DNA from: an uncultured Bacteroidales bacterium
GTDB lineage: Bacteria > Bacteroidota > Bacteroidia > Bacteroidales > Bacteroidaceae
Reading direction: 5' to 3'
Length of the DNA stretch: 64,000 bases
Assembly (NCBI GenBank): GCA_902778625.1
Contig: CACYYM010000004.1
Location: 170,423-234,422, forward strand
Positions 18,268 to 28,121 of the stretch are shown here, piece after piece. A program made the position numbers and the translations under genes. The first letter of the stretch is position 1. Every line of letters starts with the position of its first letter. A model generated the notes under the pieces. It did not search any database. It had not been told where the DNA came from and was given only the letters and a program-made list of their open reading frames with translations.

Positions 18268-20568
18268 CTATTGTACCGTCAACTTGGCGAAGCGGAGCAT
18301 GAGGACTTTTGTGCCGGCATTCTCGAAGACGACGGCGGCTTTGGCATCAATGCCCGTGCCTTCCAATGCCTGAACAATGCCCCTGCCAAAACGCTCGTGT
18401 ACGACGGTGGTGCCAACCTTTAGCTCAGGTATCTCAGACAATTCGGAATTTCGGGAAGCAGGTCGGGATGGTGGAACAAAACTTCCTGTGTTTTGCGGAC
18501 GTAGGGGCTTTATCCGTTGCTCGATGCGAGGGACGGCATTTTGAATTTTATTCTGCTCATTAATAGAGCGCCTTAATGTTAAAGCATCCGAGACTTTTGA
18601 CTTTTGAATTGTCGAGCTTTCGCCTCGACCATAGTACTGCTGCGGTATCTCCTTGATGAAGCGGCTGGGGCGCATGTACTCTATCTTGCCATAACGGAAG
18701 CGCGACTTGGCGTAGGTGATGACGACTTGACGCTCGGCTCTGGTCAGGGCGACATAAAACAAGCGACGCTCTTCTTCAAGGGCTCGGGGCGACTCTTCCG
18801 ACATCTCGCTGGGAAACAGCCCTTCCTCCAAACCTGCTATGAAGACGACGGGGAACTCGAGACCTTTGGCTGTGTGTATGGTCATCATGTTGACGCAGTC
18901 GGCATCTTTCTCCAATTTGTTGCGATCGAGGTCGGTGGCGAGGCTCGCCATTTGCAGGTAGTCAGTGAGTTGAATACCAAGACCTAGCTCTCGGTTGTCT
19001 TGCACAAAAACGGCGATTCCATCGAGCATTTCCTGCAGATTCTCCTGTTTCGAGATATCGTCGGGGTCGTGTCCGCTGAAGTAGTAGTCGTGCAGTCCAC
19101 TCTTTTTTTCGATTTGCAGAGTGAGGGTGTGGGCATCATCTGTAGCGGCACTTTCGTGGAAGGACATAATCATGTCGGCGAAGTCCTTCAACTTCTTGAG
19201 GGTTCCTGCATTGAGGTCGGGACAAGTGCCAGCCGTGAGGACTTCCCAAACGGGTTTGTCTTCGGCTCTTGCAGCAAGGAAGAGTTTGCCAATGGTGGTG
19301 TCGCCAATACCTCTGGAAGGCTTGTTGATAATGCGTCGGAGCGATTCCTCATCATAAGGATTGGCGGTGAGGCGAAGGTAGCAAAGCAGATCCTTGATTT
19401 CTTCGCGCTGATAGAACGACATGCCAGCAAAAATGTGGTAGGGCACGCGGCCGTATAGGAAACTGTCTTCGATTTTGCGGCTCTGGGCGTTGGTGCGGTA
19501 GAGCACGGCGATGCCTTTGTAGGGAATGCCAGCTCGATGAGCTCGCTGCACTTCGCGAAGAATGATGTTGGCTTCGTCGGTGTCACTATAGGCTGAAAGG
19601 AGCGAGATGGGGTTGCCCACTTCCTTTTCGCTATATACATGCTTCTGTATCTGTTCGCGGTTGCCCTGAATGAGACTACCAGCGGCATTGACGATGGTTT
19701 GAGTGGAGCGGTAGTTGCGTTCGAGCTTGAAGAGGCGAGCATCGGGATAGTTCTCGCGAAAGTGGAGGATGTTGTCGATGTCCGCCCCCCGGAAACTGTA
19801 GATGCTCTGTGCATCGTCGCCCACGACACAAACACGCTGCCGCTGGTCGGTGAGGAGGCGGATGATCTGATGCTGAGCAAAATTGGTATCTTGATACTCA
19901 TCGACGAGGACGAAATGGAAGCGCTCCTGCCAATGTGCTGCCACTTCGGGATTGTGCTTGCAAATGAGCCACATATTAAGCAGCAGGTCGTCGAAGTCCA
20001 TGGCGTTGGCTTGCTTCAAGCGTTCCTCATAGCGGTTGTAGATTTCAGGCATCAGTGTGCGGTGGTAGAAAGCATCGCTCTCACGATACTCGCGAACAGA
20101 AGTGTAACCAGAAGGAAGAATGAGTCGGTTCTTGGCAGCTGAGATGCGGTTTTGGACGGCACTGGGCTTATAGACTTTCTCGTCAAGCGTCATCTCCTTG
20201 ATGATGAGTTTGATAAGACTCAGGCTGTCGTTGGTGTCATAGATGGTGTAGTTCTGGTCATAGCCCAATCGGTGGCCTTCTTGTCGGAGTATCTTGGCAA
20301 AGATGCTATGGAATGTGCCCATCCAAAGAGAAGCGGCTTTCTCGGGCGAAACGAGTGTGGCAATGCGCTCTCGCATCTCGTTGGCGGCCTTGTTGGTGAA
20401 GGTCAGGGCAAGGATATTCCAGGGCTGCATTCCTTGCTCCAAAAGGTAGGCTATCTTGTAGGTCAGGACACGCGTCTTGCCACTGCCCGCCCCTGCTATG
20501 ACAAGGGAAGGAGCATCGATGCAAAGCACAGCTTCACGCTGGCTAGGATTGAGGTCTTCGAGATTCAA
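18268..20568 (-). CDS. UvrD/PcrA-type superfamily 1 DNA helicase
   Basis: A 766-residue 3'-5' helicase. Motif I is VIAGAGSGKTRVLTYKIAYL (about 22-41), followed by LALTFTNKAANEMRERI, DEYQDTN, VVGDDAQSIYSFRGAD, and C-terminal TIHTAKGLEFPVVF and LFYVALTRAE, a full set of UvrD motifs. The last 50 residues (VGTTVVHERFGRGIV ... MLRFAKLTV) form the small C-terminal domain that in PcrA contacts RNA polymerase. Roles: nucleotide excision repair, clearing replication blocks. Starts 13 nt after the membrane-protein gene and is the last gene of the long leftward cluster. Confidence 0.95.
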   Translation of the reverse strand: MNLEDLNPSQREAVLCIDAPSLVIAGAGSGKTRVLTYKIAYLLEQGMQPWNILALTFTNKAANEMRERIATLVSPEKAASLWMGTFHSIFAKILRQEGHRLGYDQNYTIYDTNDSLSLIKLIIKEMTLDEKVYKPSAVQNRISAAKNRLILPSGYTSVREYRESDAFYHRTLMPEIYNRYEERLKQANAMDFDDLLLNMWLICKHNPEVAAHWQERFHFVLVDEYQDTNFAQHQIIRLLTDQRQRVCVVGDDAQSIYSFRGADIDNILHFRENYPDARLFKLERNYRSTQTIVNAAGSLIQGNREQIQKHVYSEKEVGNPISLLSAYSDTDEANIILREVQRAHRAGIPYKGIAVLYRTNAQSRKIEDSFLYGRVPYHIFAGMSFYQREEIKDLLCYLRLTANPYDEESLRRIINKPSRGIGDTTIGKLFLAARAEDKPVWEVLTAGTCPDLNAGTLKKLKDFADMIMSFHESAATDDAHTLTLQIEKKSGLHDYYFSGHDPDDISKQENLQEMLDGIAVFVQDNRELGLGIQLTDYLQMASLATDLDRNKLEKDADCVNMMTIHTAKGLEFPVVFIAGLEEGLFPSEMSEESPRALEEERRLFYVALTRAERQVVITYAKSRFRYGKIEYMRPSRFIKEIPQQYYGRGESSTIQKSKVSDALTLRRSINEQNKIQNAVPRIEQRIKPLRPQNTGSFVPPSRPASRNSELSEIPELKVGTTVVHERFGRGIVQALEGTGIDAKAAVVFENAGTKVLMLRFAKLTVQ

Positions 20569-20581
20569 CTTTAACTATGAA

Positions 20582-21133
20582 CTATAAACTCATATATTGA
20601 ATACATTGCCAACAGAACGAAACGACGATGGCAAAGGGTATGGCTAGTGAATGGCTACGGATGCCGTGAGTGAGCATCTCCCACCAAGGCTCGCGCTTCG
20701 AGTGTCCGTAGCAAAGACAGAACACGATGAACGAGAACCAACCGAGGAAGAGCAATCCATCGAGCAAAGGACTGCCGGCAAGACCGCCCGTTATGCTGAG
20801 CAAAGGACTATCGGGAGCAATGGCAGCGAAGATAATGGTAAGGAAGACGACGGCATAGACGGCTGTGTAACGCCAAAAGCATGGGTCACGAAAGGTCTTC
20901 CCGAGCGGTAAAAGAGTCTTCTTTATCACGCCTTGCATCATCAAACAACAAAGAGCAAACATCACCAATCTGCTATGAAGGCAATCGCTTGTATGACGGA
21001 AGAGCCAACGCAGTCCTTCGTCGTCAAGAATGCTTCTGCAAGGCACTCCCAACGCCGACAAAACCCACGAAACGAACGGCAGTAAAGCCGCCACGATAAG
21101 GGCTATGACGAAGGCTCTTTCCTTATTGTTCAT
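20582..21133 (-). CDS. Small integral membrane protein, AbgT-like
   Basis: About 183 residues from MNNKERAFVIALIVAALLPF; this start fits a membrane protein and overlaps the response-regulator stop by 11 nt. Five to six hydrophobic segments are visible. LSALGVPCRSILDDEGLRWLF resembles the start of AbgT-family (aminobenzoyl-glutamate) transporters, but the protein is about a third of their length, so transport by that mechanism is unlikely. Function unknown. Sits between a two-component system and the helicase. Confidence 0.68.
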   Translation of the reverse strand: MNNKERAFVIALIVAALLPFVSWVLSALGVPCRSILDDEGLRWLFRHTSDCLHSRLVMFALCCLMMQGVIKKTLLPLGKTFRDPCFWRYTAVYAVVFLTIIFAAIAPDSPLLSITGGLAGSPLLDGLLFLGWFSFIVFCLCYGHSKREPWWEMLTHGIRSHSLAIPFAIVVSFCWQCIQYMSL

Positions 21134-21845
21134 CGGCAACAAGGTTTTCTGGGTCGATGATATGCAACTGGATGGCTCGAACAACGAGACGAACGGCATT
21201 GACACCACTCCTCTCTCGCTCTGAAAAGAGACGGTTAGTGAGGTCAACCTGTCGCTTTTCAAGGCTCTTGGTGCTGAAAGGCATTTGTCGCAAGCCTGCT
21301 ATCATGTCCTTCGTGTAACCAAGGGCAAGATGACGCAGGAAACGCTCGTCGTACTCGTCTATCTCGTACTCGACAAAGGCATCGACAGCAGCCTGTTCCT
21401 TACAAACGTTTTTGCGGAAACGCGCCATAACTTTCTCGAGGAAAGGCTCGTTGAAAACAAGGTGACGGCCATGCATGACTTGCATCACATCGTCTCTCTG
21501 CAGGAGGTTTCCCGTCTTGAGGATGATGCCGTCGGCTCCAGCACTGAGCACTTCCACCCAAAGGCGTTCGTTGAGGATTTCACCGGTAAAAACAAGGATT
21601 TTCATGTCGGCATAGCGTGTTCGGAGTTGTCGGCAAATATCCACACCAACGGTTGTGCTGCCACCAAGTCCGAGGTCGAGCAGAACAAGGTCGGGCACTG
21701 CTTCACGCATCAACTTCCAGAAGTCTGCCTCACCTTGCGCAGTTCCGATGATTTCTGCTTCCGGCACTTCGGATTGCAGGATTTGCTGGGTGCCTTTGAG
21801 TTCCAGCTTGTCGTCCTCTACGATGATTACTTTGAATTTTTCCAT
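21123..21845 (-). CDS. Response regulator with receiver and LuxR-like output domain
   Basis: 240 residues from MEKFKVIIVEDDKLELKGTQ. The receiver has the acidic pair D11-D12, phosphoacceptor D57 (DLVLLDLGLG), T/S near FTGEI and the conserved lysine in ILKTGN. The C-terminus (LRHLALGYTKDMIAG ... FSTKSLEKRQVDLTNRL) resembles a NarL/LuxR helix-turn-helix but is divergent. The sensor gene ends 11 nt upstream, so the two form a cognate pair. Probably a DNA-binding regulator; targets unknown. Confidence 0.85.
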   Translation of the reverse strand: MEKFKVIIVEDDKLELKGTQQILQSEVPEAEIIGTAQGEADFWKLMREAVPDLVLLDLGLGGSTTVGVDICRQLRTRYADMKILVFTGEILNERLWVEVLSAGADGIILKTGNLLQRDDVMQVMHGRHLVFNEPFLEKVMARFRKNVCKEQAAVDAFVEYEIDEYDERFLRHLALGYTKDMIAGLRQMPFSTKSLEKRQVDLTNRLFSERERSGVNAVRLVVRAIQLHIIDPENLVADEQ

Positions 21846-21856
21846 ATCGTTTAGGT

Positions 21857-24800
21857 TTATGATTTCGTGGGTATTTGTGCTGTCAAGAGCGAGAAGAAGA
21901 TTCTGTAGCCCTGCTCCGTGTTCTCTGCTTCGAGTCGAAGACCTGGATGACCACAAGCGGCATCGCATTCACGAAGTATCTGACGCATAACTAGATACTC
22001 AAGTCGTTCTGTCTGAGGCGAGAAGAGATCGCTAAGCTGCTCTGGTGTAAACTTCTGTCCTTTAACATTACATATTATATATGTCATGCTGTCGTGTTCC
22101 TCAACACAAAGTGTTGCGTTTGCCGACACAACAGCAAGCATTTGGCCAAGCAAAAGCCTGAGTAGCATCTCGTCGCCAAGCACTTGGAGATTTGTTTCCT
22201 GACAATCAATTTCATGCGTCTTTGAGATAAAAGTGAAGAGGTCGGCAACAGAAACAGATTGCATGCGCAAAAGGCTTTGGTCGGTCTGACGCTGAGCTTG
22301 CTCATAAAGCAACATATAGATGTGGCGGTAGTAAGTCACGAGGTCAAGCAGGTTGTGATTCGTCTCGACATCAATGCCGTTTTGCTGCATATCGTCCGCC
22401 ATTTGCTTGATGCGAGATGGGAAATACATCGTTTCGTGCTTGATGGTGCTAAGCGAGTTATCAAGTATCTGATTCATCACATACAAGCGGTCGTGCTCAA
22501 AGCGCTGCTTATGTGTCTTTTCCTCAAAATCTTCGATGGAATCGCTTATTTTTTGCAATCTAGCCAAACCAGGAGTAAACTTCTGTCGCATTTCTTGAAC
22601 GGCTTTCTTCAAGCCAGGTTGCTCAATGTTTTGTGCCACTACCTGCAACTCGGCGTCATAGGTTTCAGCATTTTGGGGGAAAGTCTGAAGCAAAGAACTT
22701 AGCCGCTGATAGAGGTCGTCCATCGAAGCACGATGACGCAAACGATGGCGCAGCACTACCATATAGAACAAGGTAAGGGAAGCGATAAGCAGCAGGACTA
22801 TCAAGACATATAGGACGCGAGAATCAGCGTTCATCTTTTCAAGTTGCTGACAATCGGAAGCAAGCGAGCAGTCGGTGCTGAAAAGACGATGCAAACGAAC
22901 GCACTCAGCATTGCTTTGCCGATAAGCTTCCCAATCTCCAAGAGCCTGAGCCGCAATGGCTTGCTCGTTATAAAGAGAGACAAGCAACGATGTATCAATG
23001 GGCTCCTCAACTATATTTATTGCATTTTCTGCATACAACCAAGCATCGGCATAACGTCCTTGCAGATTGGCATTGTAGGTAGAATCGAAGAGCTCGTAGC
23101 AATGTTGTGGCAATGCTTGAGCAAAGAGGTTGAACGCCAAAAGGAAGAGCAAAGGAAACACTCTCGGCAAGCGGAACCAGAAACGACTGCCTTTTCCTTC
23201 TTCACTCTCTACGCCAAAATCACAGACATTGAAAAGTGACGAGAGTTTCTTATAGCTGCCTATGATGCCCTTGCAATTCATGATGCCAAAGCCGAAACCC
23301 TTACTTGCGTTCTTCGTACCAATACAATTGGGGTCATAAACCTTGCTATCGCACAAAGTTTGAACGTCTTCCTTCGGCAAACCAACACCAGTATCAGACA
23401 CGCTTATCTCGACGAAATCGTCGATGGAATGGGCAAAAATCGTCACTTTACCACCAGCTGGTGTAAACTTTCGGGCATTATCAACAAGCGTATTGACCAT
23501 GAAGAGCGTCAGGGCTTTGTCGGCTTTGACATGAAGGTCAGTATCAGGCACTTCGAGGATGAGTTGTTGCTGAGCAAAGGCATATTGCTGCATGGAAATG
23601 ACACCAAAGATGTCGCTAAGAGGGAAGCGTGTCACTTGAAGACTGAGCCTTCCCCGTTGCATTTGAATCCACGAAGTGAGTCGGTCGTTAACAGTCATCA
23701 TGCCAGAACACAATTCCTGAATATAAGAAAGGTGCTCTGTGCTATTTTCGCCCATTTCATCGAGTTTCTTTACCTCAGCAATAACGCGGTCAAGGTAAGG
23801 AATGATGGCATAGACGACCGACAACTTGGTGCGTTGAAGGATGTGTCGTTCTTGTTGGCTGTTGATGCGCTGCTGCATCACCTCACACTCTTCCCTACTC
23901 TCTTCCAAATGCTCTTCGCTGTCCCGTAAAAGAGCTTGAAGTTTTTGTTCCGCTTGCCGACAATCTGCACTGGAACTTATCTTACGAACCCTTTGCTCAT
24001 AAGAGCGCGAACGATTGTTGAGTTGACGATAGTATATGGCGGCAAGAACTGCAACGACGATAGTTAGCAACAGAAGGAAGAAGAACTGTATCTGTTCGCT
24101 GTGAGCCTCTTGTTTTAGCAAAGCCTTTCGGCTGTCAAGTTCCTTGTTTTGTCGGGACTCGTCAAGCAAGTCAAGATATGTATTACGATGAATGTCAGCC
24201 TGTTGCTTATCATCAAGCGCACTATAGGCAAGACTTAGATTCTCATGAATGCCTGCCAACCAAGGGGTCACTTGATAGGGCGAACGTCTGTGATTAGAGG
24301 CGAGACGCAAAGCAGAACGAAAATTCTCGAGAGCCTTGTCATATTGTTCCGCAGAGAAGTAAACCTCGCCCAAAGTTCGCAAAGCACAAGCCGTTTGGAA
24401 CAGGTCATGATACTGCTTGAAGAGGTAAACCGAATGGCGTGCCATGGAAGCAGCGAATTGATATCGAGGAGAAAGTGTATTATCAGCTTGCCACGACAGA
24501 TGTTCTCCAAAGAGATAGCTGTAGGCATCAATGCGTTGCTGCTTAACCCAAGTAGCTCGAAGCGAGTCGGCAACCATGGCAGAAAGCGACTGCAAGGCAT
24601 TTGCCTCGAAGTAAGTGAAGTGATTCGCCTTTGCCAAAGTATAGACACGAAAGAGATGATTGAACTCAGCGATGGTCACTTCTTCGGGTGTTCCGTCTAC
24701 GAGTCCGCCGCTACCCATCATATAATGATAGTAGAGCCATTGCGTAGTATCTGTTTCAAGATTGACATATTGAGCAGCCTCTTGTATCTCTCTTCTGGCC

Positions 24801-25315
24801 GCGCTGTCCTGACCAAGATAATAATAATAGGTTGAAGCCACGATGTGCGACTCGGTCAAGGCATAATGGAGGCGATGTTTCTGACGTACTGTAAGGCTCG
24901 ACTCCTCAGAAAGAATGCGATGAAGGCGCTTTTGGGCACGGAGGCGGGCATCGAAGAATGACTTGCCATTCCCTATCCTCTGCATCACCTTCATTGTAAG
25001 CACGTCGGAACAAAGCAGTTCCAGCTGATTACGACTGAAGCCATAAACATGTTTCAGGAGATGAAGAGCCTGGTCATAACGCATTTGCTGATAAGCAGCA
25101 TAAGCCATATTATTGAGGGCTTCTGCCTTATCATCAGAGTTTGCGGAAGAACTGGAATAAGCCTCTTTAGCAGCTTTCAGCGAAGCAGAGACATCAGTAT
25201 ATCGAAGACGGTAAGCCAAATCGTTGCCATCCATAGCTTCAGAACGCTTTTCATCGACCGAAGAACAAGCAATGAAAAGGGGAATTATGGCTAAAACGAC
25301 AACTCGGACATTCAT
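21857..25315 (-). CDS. TPR lipoprotein sensor kinase with two kinase-like modules
   Basis: About 1152 residues from MNVRVVVLAIIPLFIACSS, which has a lipobox. Order: periplasmic TPR region (about 25-390), membrane segment (about 410-429), coiled coil, a HATPase module with N box MVNTLVDNARKFTPAGG (about 606-622), G1 VSDTGVGLP and G2 KGFGFGIM (to about 715), then a second hydrophobic segment (about 718-733), short periplasmic TPR-like part, a third membrane segment (about 835-855), and a cytosolic region with an H-box-like KHETMYFPSRIK (H960) plus a degenerate ATPase-like end. The first module seems to lack the phosphoacceptor histidine while the second seems to lack the ATP-binding glycines. 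Related Bacteroides kinases carry DUF5112/DUF5113. Pairs with the response regulator next door. Confidence 0.85.
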   Translation of the reverse strand: MNVRVVVLAIIPLFIACSSVDEKRSEAMDGNDLAYRLRYTDVSASLKAAKEAYSSSSANSDDKAEALNNMAYAAYQQMRYDQALHLLKHVYGFSRNQLELLCSDVLTMKVMQRIGNGKSFFDARLRAQKRLHRILSEESSLTVRQKHRLHYALTESHIVASTYYYYLGQDSAARREIQEAAQYVNLETDTTQWLYYHYMMGSGGLVDGTPEEVTIAEFNHLFRVYTLAKANHFTYFEANALQSLSAMVADSLRATWVKQQRIDAYSYLFGEHLSWQADNTLSPRYQFAASMARHSVYLFKQYHDLFQTACALRTLGEVYFSAEQYDKALENFRSALRLASNHRRSPYQVTPWLAGIHENLSLAYSALDDKQQADIHRNTYLDLLDESRQNKELDSRKALLKQEAHSEQIQFFFLLLLTIVVAVLAAIYYRQLNNRSRSYEQRVRKISSSADCRQAEQKLQALLRDSEEHLEESREECEVMQQRINSQQERHILQRTKLSVVYAIIPYLDRVIAEVKKLDEMGENSTEHLSYIQELCSGMMTVNDRLTSWIQMQRGRLSLQVTRFPLSDIFGVISMQQYAFAQQQLILEVPDTDLHVKADKALTLFMVNTLVDNARKFTPAGGKVTIFAHSIDDFVEISVSDTGVGLPKEDVQTLCDSKVYDPNCIGTKNASKGFGFGIMNCKGIIGSYKKLSSLFNVCDFGVESEEGKGSRFWFRLPRVFPLLFLLAFNLFAQALPQHCYELFDSTYNANLQGRYADAWLYAENAINIVEEPIDTSLLVSLYNEQAIAAQALGDWEAYRQSNAECVRLHRLFSTDCSLASDCQQLEKMNADSRVLYVLIVLLLIASLTLFYMVVLRHRLRHRASMDDLYQRLSSLLQTFPQNAETYDAELQVVAQNIEQPGLKKAVQEMRQKFTPGLARLQKISDSIEDFEEKTHKQRFEHDRLYVMNQILDNSLSTIKHETMYFPSRIKQMADDMQQNGIDVETNHNLLDLVTYYRHIYMLLYEQAQRQTDQSLLRMQSVSVADLFTFISKTHEIDCQETNLQVLGDEMLLRLLLGQMLAVVSANATLCVEEHDSMTYIICNVKGQKFTPEQLSDLFSPQTERLEYLVMRQILRECDAACGHPGLRLEAENTEQGYRIFFSLLTAQIPTKS

Positions 25316-25347
25316 CTGATTAAAGTTAGAGGGTGGTATGTTTTGCC

Positions 25348-26103
25348 TCAGATGAGGTCGAAAGACTTCTTGGGAATCCAACCAACTTTACCGTCTGCAA
25401 TGCTCACTTCACACCATTCTTTGAGGCTGCTATCCAAGATTTCGACCTTCGAACCTTCGTGCAAAACAAAGAGGTCGTTGCCATTATCAGCTGGAGTACT
25501 CTTTACGGTTACGGCTGGAGAGATGATGATGCCACTTGTATGAGTTTGCTTGAAGTTCCGTTGTTGTAGGGCACAAACGTTGGAAAGAATGCAGACGAGC
25601 AAGAGCAAAACTGCCGATGAAAAGGCACATTTTCGGGCGAATATGCTATCAGAAGCCCAGAAGAGGAGCAACAAAACGAGCATAAAGACAAAGCTCAGCA
25701 AGGCGATGATGGTCCAAGTGCGAAGGCTGAACCAATTCGTCATTGCTCGGAAGTAGGTAAACAGGATGAATTCATGCTGCGGAATTATCTTGTCGATTGT
25801 CTTCGTTCGAGTCATTTCGAGGTTAGTCAGGATGTCCTTGTCGCTCGGTTCGAGTTTCAAAGCACGTTCGAACCAAAGGACACTATGCGCCATATCATCG
25901 AGACGATAATAGGCACAACCAAGGTTGTAGCACACATCGGAAGTGGCATTCTGCTTTGCTAACGTGCCATAAAGCTTGACTGCTGTTTCGTAATCGGCTC
26001 GAGCATAAGCACTGTCGGCTTGAATCTTCATCTCCGCAAGGTCGGCAGCATGTGCCAACAGAGAGACAAGAGCAAGGGAAAGAACAAAAATATACCGTTT
26101 CAT
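25348..26103 (-). CDS. batE: BatE: TPR and SH3-like protein of the Bat aerotolerance cluster
   Basis: 251 residues. Signal peptide [23 protein letters not shown] units ([19 protein letters not shown] and [11 protein letters not shown]), two membrane segments (about 128-150 and 157-180) and a C-terminal bacterial SH3-like domain ending [20 protein letters not shown]. This is the usual BatE architecture. The Bat proteins support growth under oxygen or envelope stress in Bacteroides and Leptospira, mechanism unsettled. Lies 41 nt behind batD and 32 nt ahead of the sensor kinase. Confidence 0.88.
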   Translation of the reverse strand: MKRYIFVLSLALVSLLAHAADLAEMKIQADSAYARADYETAVKLYGTLAKQNATSDVCYNLGCAYYRLDDMAHSVLWFERALKLEPSDKDILTNLEMTRTKTIDKIIPQHEFILFTYFRAMTNWFSLRTWTIIALLSFVFMLVLLLLFWASDSIFARKCAFSSAVLLLLVCILSNVCALQQRNFKQTHTSGIIISPAVTVKSTPADNGNDLFVLHEGSKVEILDSSLKEWCEVSIADGKVGWIPKKSFDLI

Positions 26104-26144
26104 CGCGAAAATTCAACTTTTAACCTTTTAAATTTTTCAACTTT

Positions 26145-27983
26145 TCACTTTTTTATCGAGGCATTCATTTGGGTAATCACATCTGAAGCCTGCTGATAAA
26201 TCTTCTCTTTTGCCATATTAGGATCGCTGGTCGGAGCATAGCGTGCGAACTCGCAATCGCTCAAAACGGCAATGAAAGAATCGACAACATTCTGTTCCAC
26301 ACCGCGTTCCGTAAGCTTGCTGATGACATTTTCCTTATTGAGTTCGTTGGTCGGCAAGGACAACTTATCGCCTGCATAACCCAGCAATGCACGCATCACT
26401 TCGTCGTAGAAAGCCGCATCGTCCTTTGTGTGCAGGAGTTTCGAAGCTTGTTTGAGGCGTCGAGATGCCACTTTACCAGCCTTCTTGCCCTTAACGCTCC
26501 AAGAGTTCGGATTGAGTTTCTGCTGGCGTCTCAACCAGAGGAAAGCAGCCACGAAGGCAGCGAAGAGGAGCAGATAAGTAAGCCAATACGATGGTGTCCC
26601 AAAGAAGTCTTCCTTTTCTTCGCTCTTCAACTCGCCCATCTTGATGAAGCGAATGTCGTTGCTCAGCACGTTAAGATCCTCTTGTTCGCGAGTGTAAGCA
26701 ACAGGCTGACCTTTTGCTTTAGCAACAGCGAGGTGGAAGGAGTCAGTTCGAACCGTATTGTATCGAGCCTGTTCAGGGTCGAAATAGCAGAATTCAACTG
26801 GTGGAATCGAGAATTTTCCGCCGTGACGAGGCACAACAACATAGTCGTAAACGATGTTTCCCTTAGCACCCGTTGCCGTATTCGTCGTTTTGTTGTTCTC
26901 TTTTGGATCGTATATCTCAAAGTCCTGAGGGAAGTTAATCTTCGGGGCCTTCATGAGTTTCATGTTGCCCTGACCTGAGACGACGAGTCGAAGGGTTGCA
27001 GCGTCGTTGGCATTCACTTGGTCGGGAGTCAAAGTGGCAGACACCGTGAACTTGCCTACGGCACCCGAGAAGTTGTCGGGCTTCGGGCTTGGAAGGGGCA
27101 AAACCTCAATCTCAACGGGTGATGTCTTGATTTCTTTGCGCACCATCTGCGAGAGACTTCCACCGCCAAAAAAGATGTCGAAGGGGTCCATCGAGTGGTT
27201 CTGCACCTCGACTTGCGTGTCGAAGGTGATGCTGGGAATCGTTATCTTGCCCGTCTTTTGCGGGAAGATGACGTATTGCTTCCAGACTGCTGTGCCGTAG
27301 TTCCTGCCATTAACGCGCTCGTACTTGAGCGACATTTGAGCGGCTCGGTCGAGTTCTTGGACGTGACAACCGTCTATCTGAGGCATTTCGCCAGAGATTT
27401 GCTGGATATTCACCAAGGTATAGAGCTTGTAAGTCAGCATCACGGCTTCCTGCTCGTAGATTTTCTTTCGGCTGGCAGTAACGGTCATATAGAGCTCGTT
27501 ACCGCTTATCTGACCTGGGTTAGCAGTGCTTTGTTGCTGACGTTGCTGGCGAGGATTGGTGTTTTGTTGTTGAGTGGAAGGTTGCTGGCTTTGTTGCTGA
27601 CTTGCGGGCAACACTTCGATATTGGCAGTTCCGCTCTTGACGGACTTTCCATCGGCCTTAATCGTTGCAGCAGGCACCTTGAGCGTTCCCTCCGTAGTGG
27701 GCACGACGGTATAGGTGAAGGTTGTGGAACTGCTCTGAGTCGTGCGGCCATTTGTCATCGAGAAACTGCTCGAACGACTGGTGCTGGGACCATAAAGGAC
27801 ATTGAAACCCTCGAAGTTTCCGACCTGGAAGTCTTCGATGTCCTGCGTGTTGGCCACATAACTGATGCGGATTCGCTGCCCTACTTCGGCTTGAGAGGGT
27901 GCTTGAACCTTGAGTGTAACTTGCGGAAAGACAGGACTTAACGCAAGAAGTAGGAGTGTGAATATCGTATAAAGTCTTTTCAT
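26145..27983 (-). CDS. batD: BatD: large periplasmic/membrane protein of the Bat cluster
   Basis: 612 residues. Signal peptide (MKRLYTIFTLLLLALSPVFP), long beta-rich periplasmic region with Q/S-rich stretch near 128-155, one membrane segment (about 463-480, WLTYLLLFAAFVAAFLWL) and a cytosolic C-terminus. ASRKKIYEQEAVMLTYKLY and VVPRHGGKFSIPPVEFCYFD are typical BatD/oxygen-tolerance sequences. A five-unit 22-nt palindrome array fills the gap between the batB-batC stop and this start. Confidence 0.9.
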   Translation of the reverse strand: MKRLYTIFTLLLLALSPVFPQVTLKVQAPSQAEVGQRIRISYVANTQDIEDFQVGNFEGFNVLYGPSTSRSSSFSMTNGRTTQSSSTTFTYTVVPTTEGTLKVPAATIKADGKSVKSGTANIEVLPASQQQSQQPSTQQQNTNPRQQRQQQSTANPGQISGNELYMTVTASRKKIYEQEAVMLTYKLYTLVNIQQISGEMPQIDGCHVQELDRAAQMSLKYERVNGRNYGTAVWKQYVIFPQKTGKITIPSITFDTQVEVQNHSMDPFDIFFGGGSLSQMVRKEIKTSPVEIEVLPLPSPKPDNFSGAVGKFTVSATLTPDQVNANDAATLRLVVSGQGNMKLMKAPKINFPQDFEIYDPKENNKTTNTATGAKGNIVYDYVVVPRHGGKFSIPPVEFCYFDPEQARYNTVRTDSFHLAVAKAKGQPVAYTREQEDLNVLSNDIRFIKMGELKSEEKEDFFGTPSYWLTYLLLFAAFVAAFLWLRRQQKLNPNSWSVKGKKAGKVASRRLKQASKLLHTKDDAAFYDEVMRALLGYAGDKLSLPTNELNKENVISKLTERGVEQNVVDSFIAVLSDCEFARYAPTSDPNMAKEKIYQQASDVITQMNASIKK

Positions 27984-28000
27984 CTTATGGTGTCTGTTTC

Positions 28001-28110
28001 AACTTAACGTGCCGAGTTGGTGAACTTAACGTGCCGAGTTGGTGAACTTAACGTGCCGAGTTGACAAACTTAACGTGCCGAATTGGGCAACTTCACTGCA
28101 GTAGTTTAGA
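28001..28110. repeat. 22-nt-period palindrome array inside the Bat cluster (5 units)
   Basis: AACTTAACG/TGCCGAGTT + GGTG twice identically, the same dyad + GACA, AACTTAACG/TGCCGAATT + GGGC, AACTTCACT/GCAGTAGTT + TAGA. The left half is of the TTAAC type and the right half of the CTCGGC type, so these units are hybrids of half-sites seen as full dyads elsewhere. Lies between the batB-batC stop (28122) and the batD start (27983). Confidence 0.92.
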
Positions 28111-28121
28111 ACCGTCACGTT

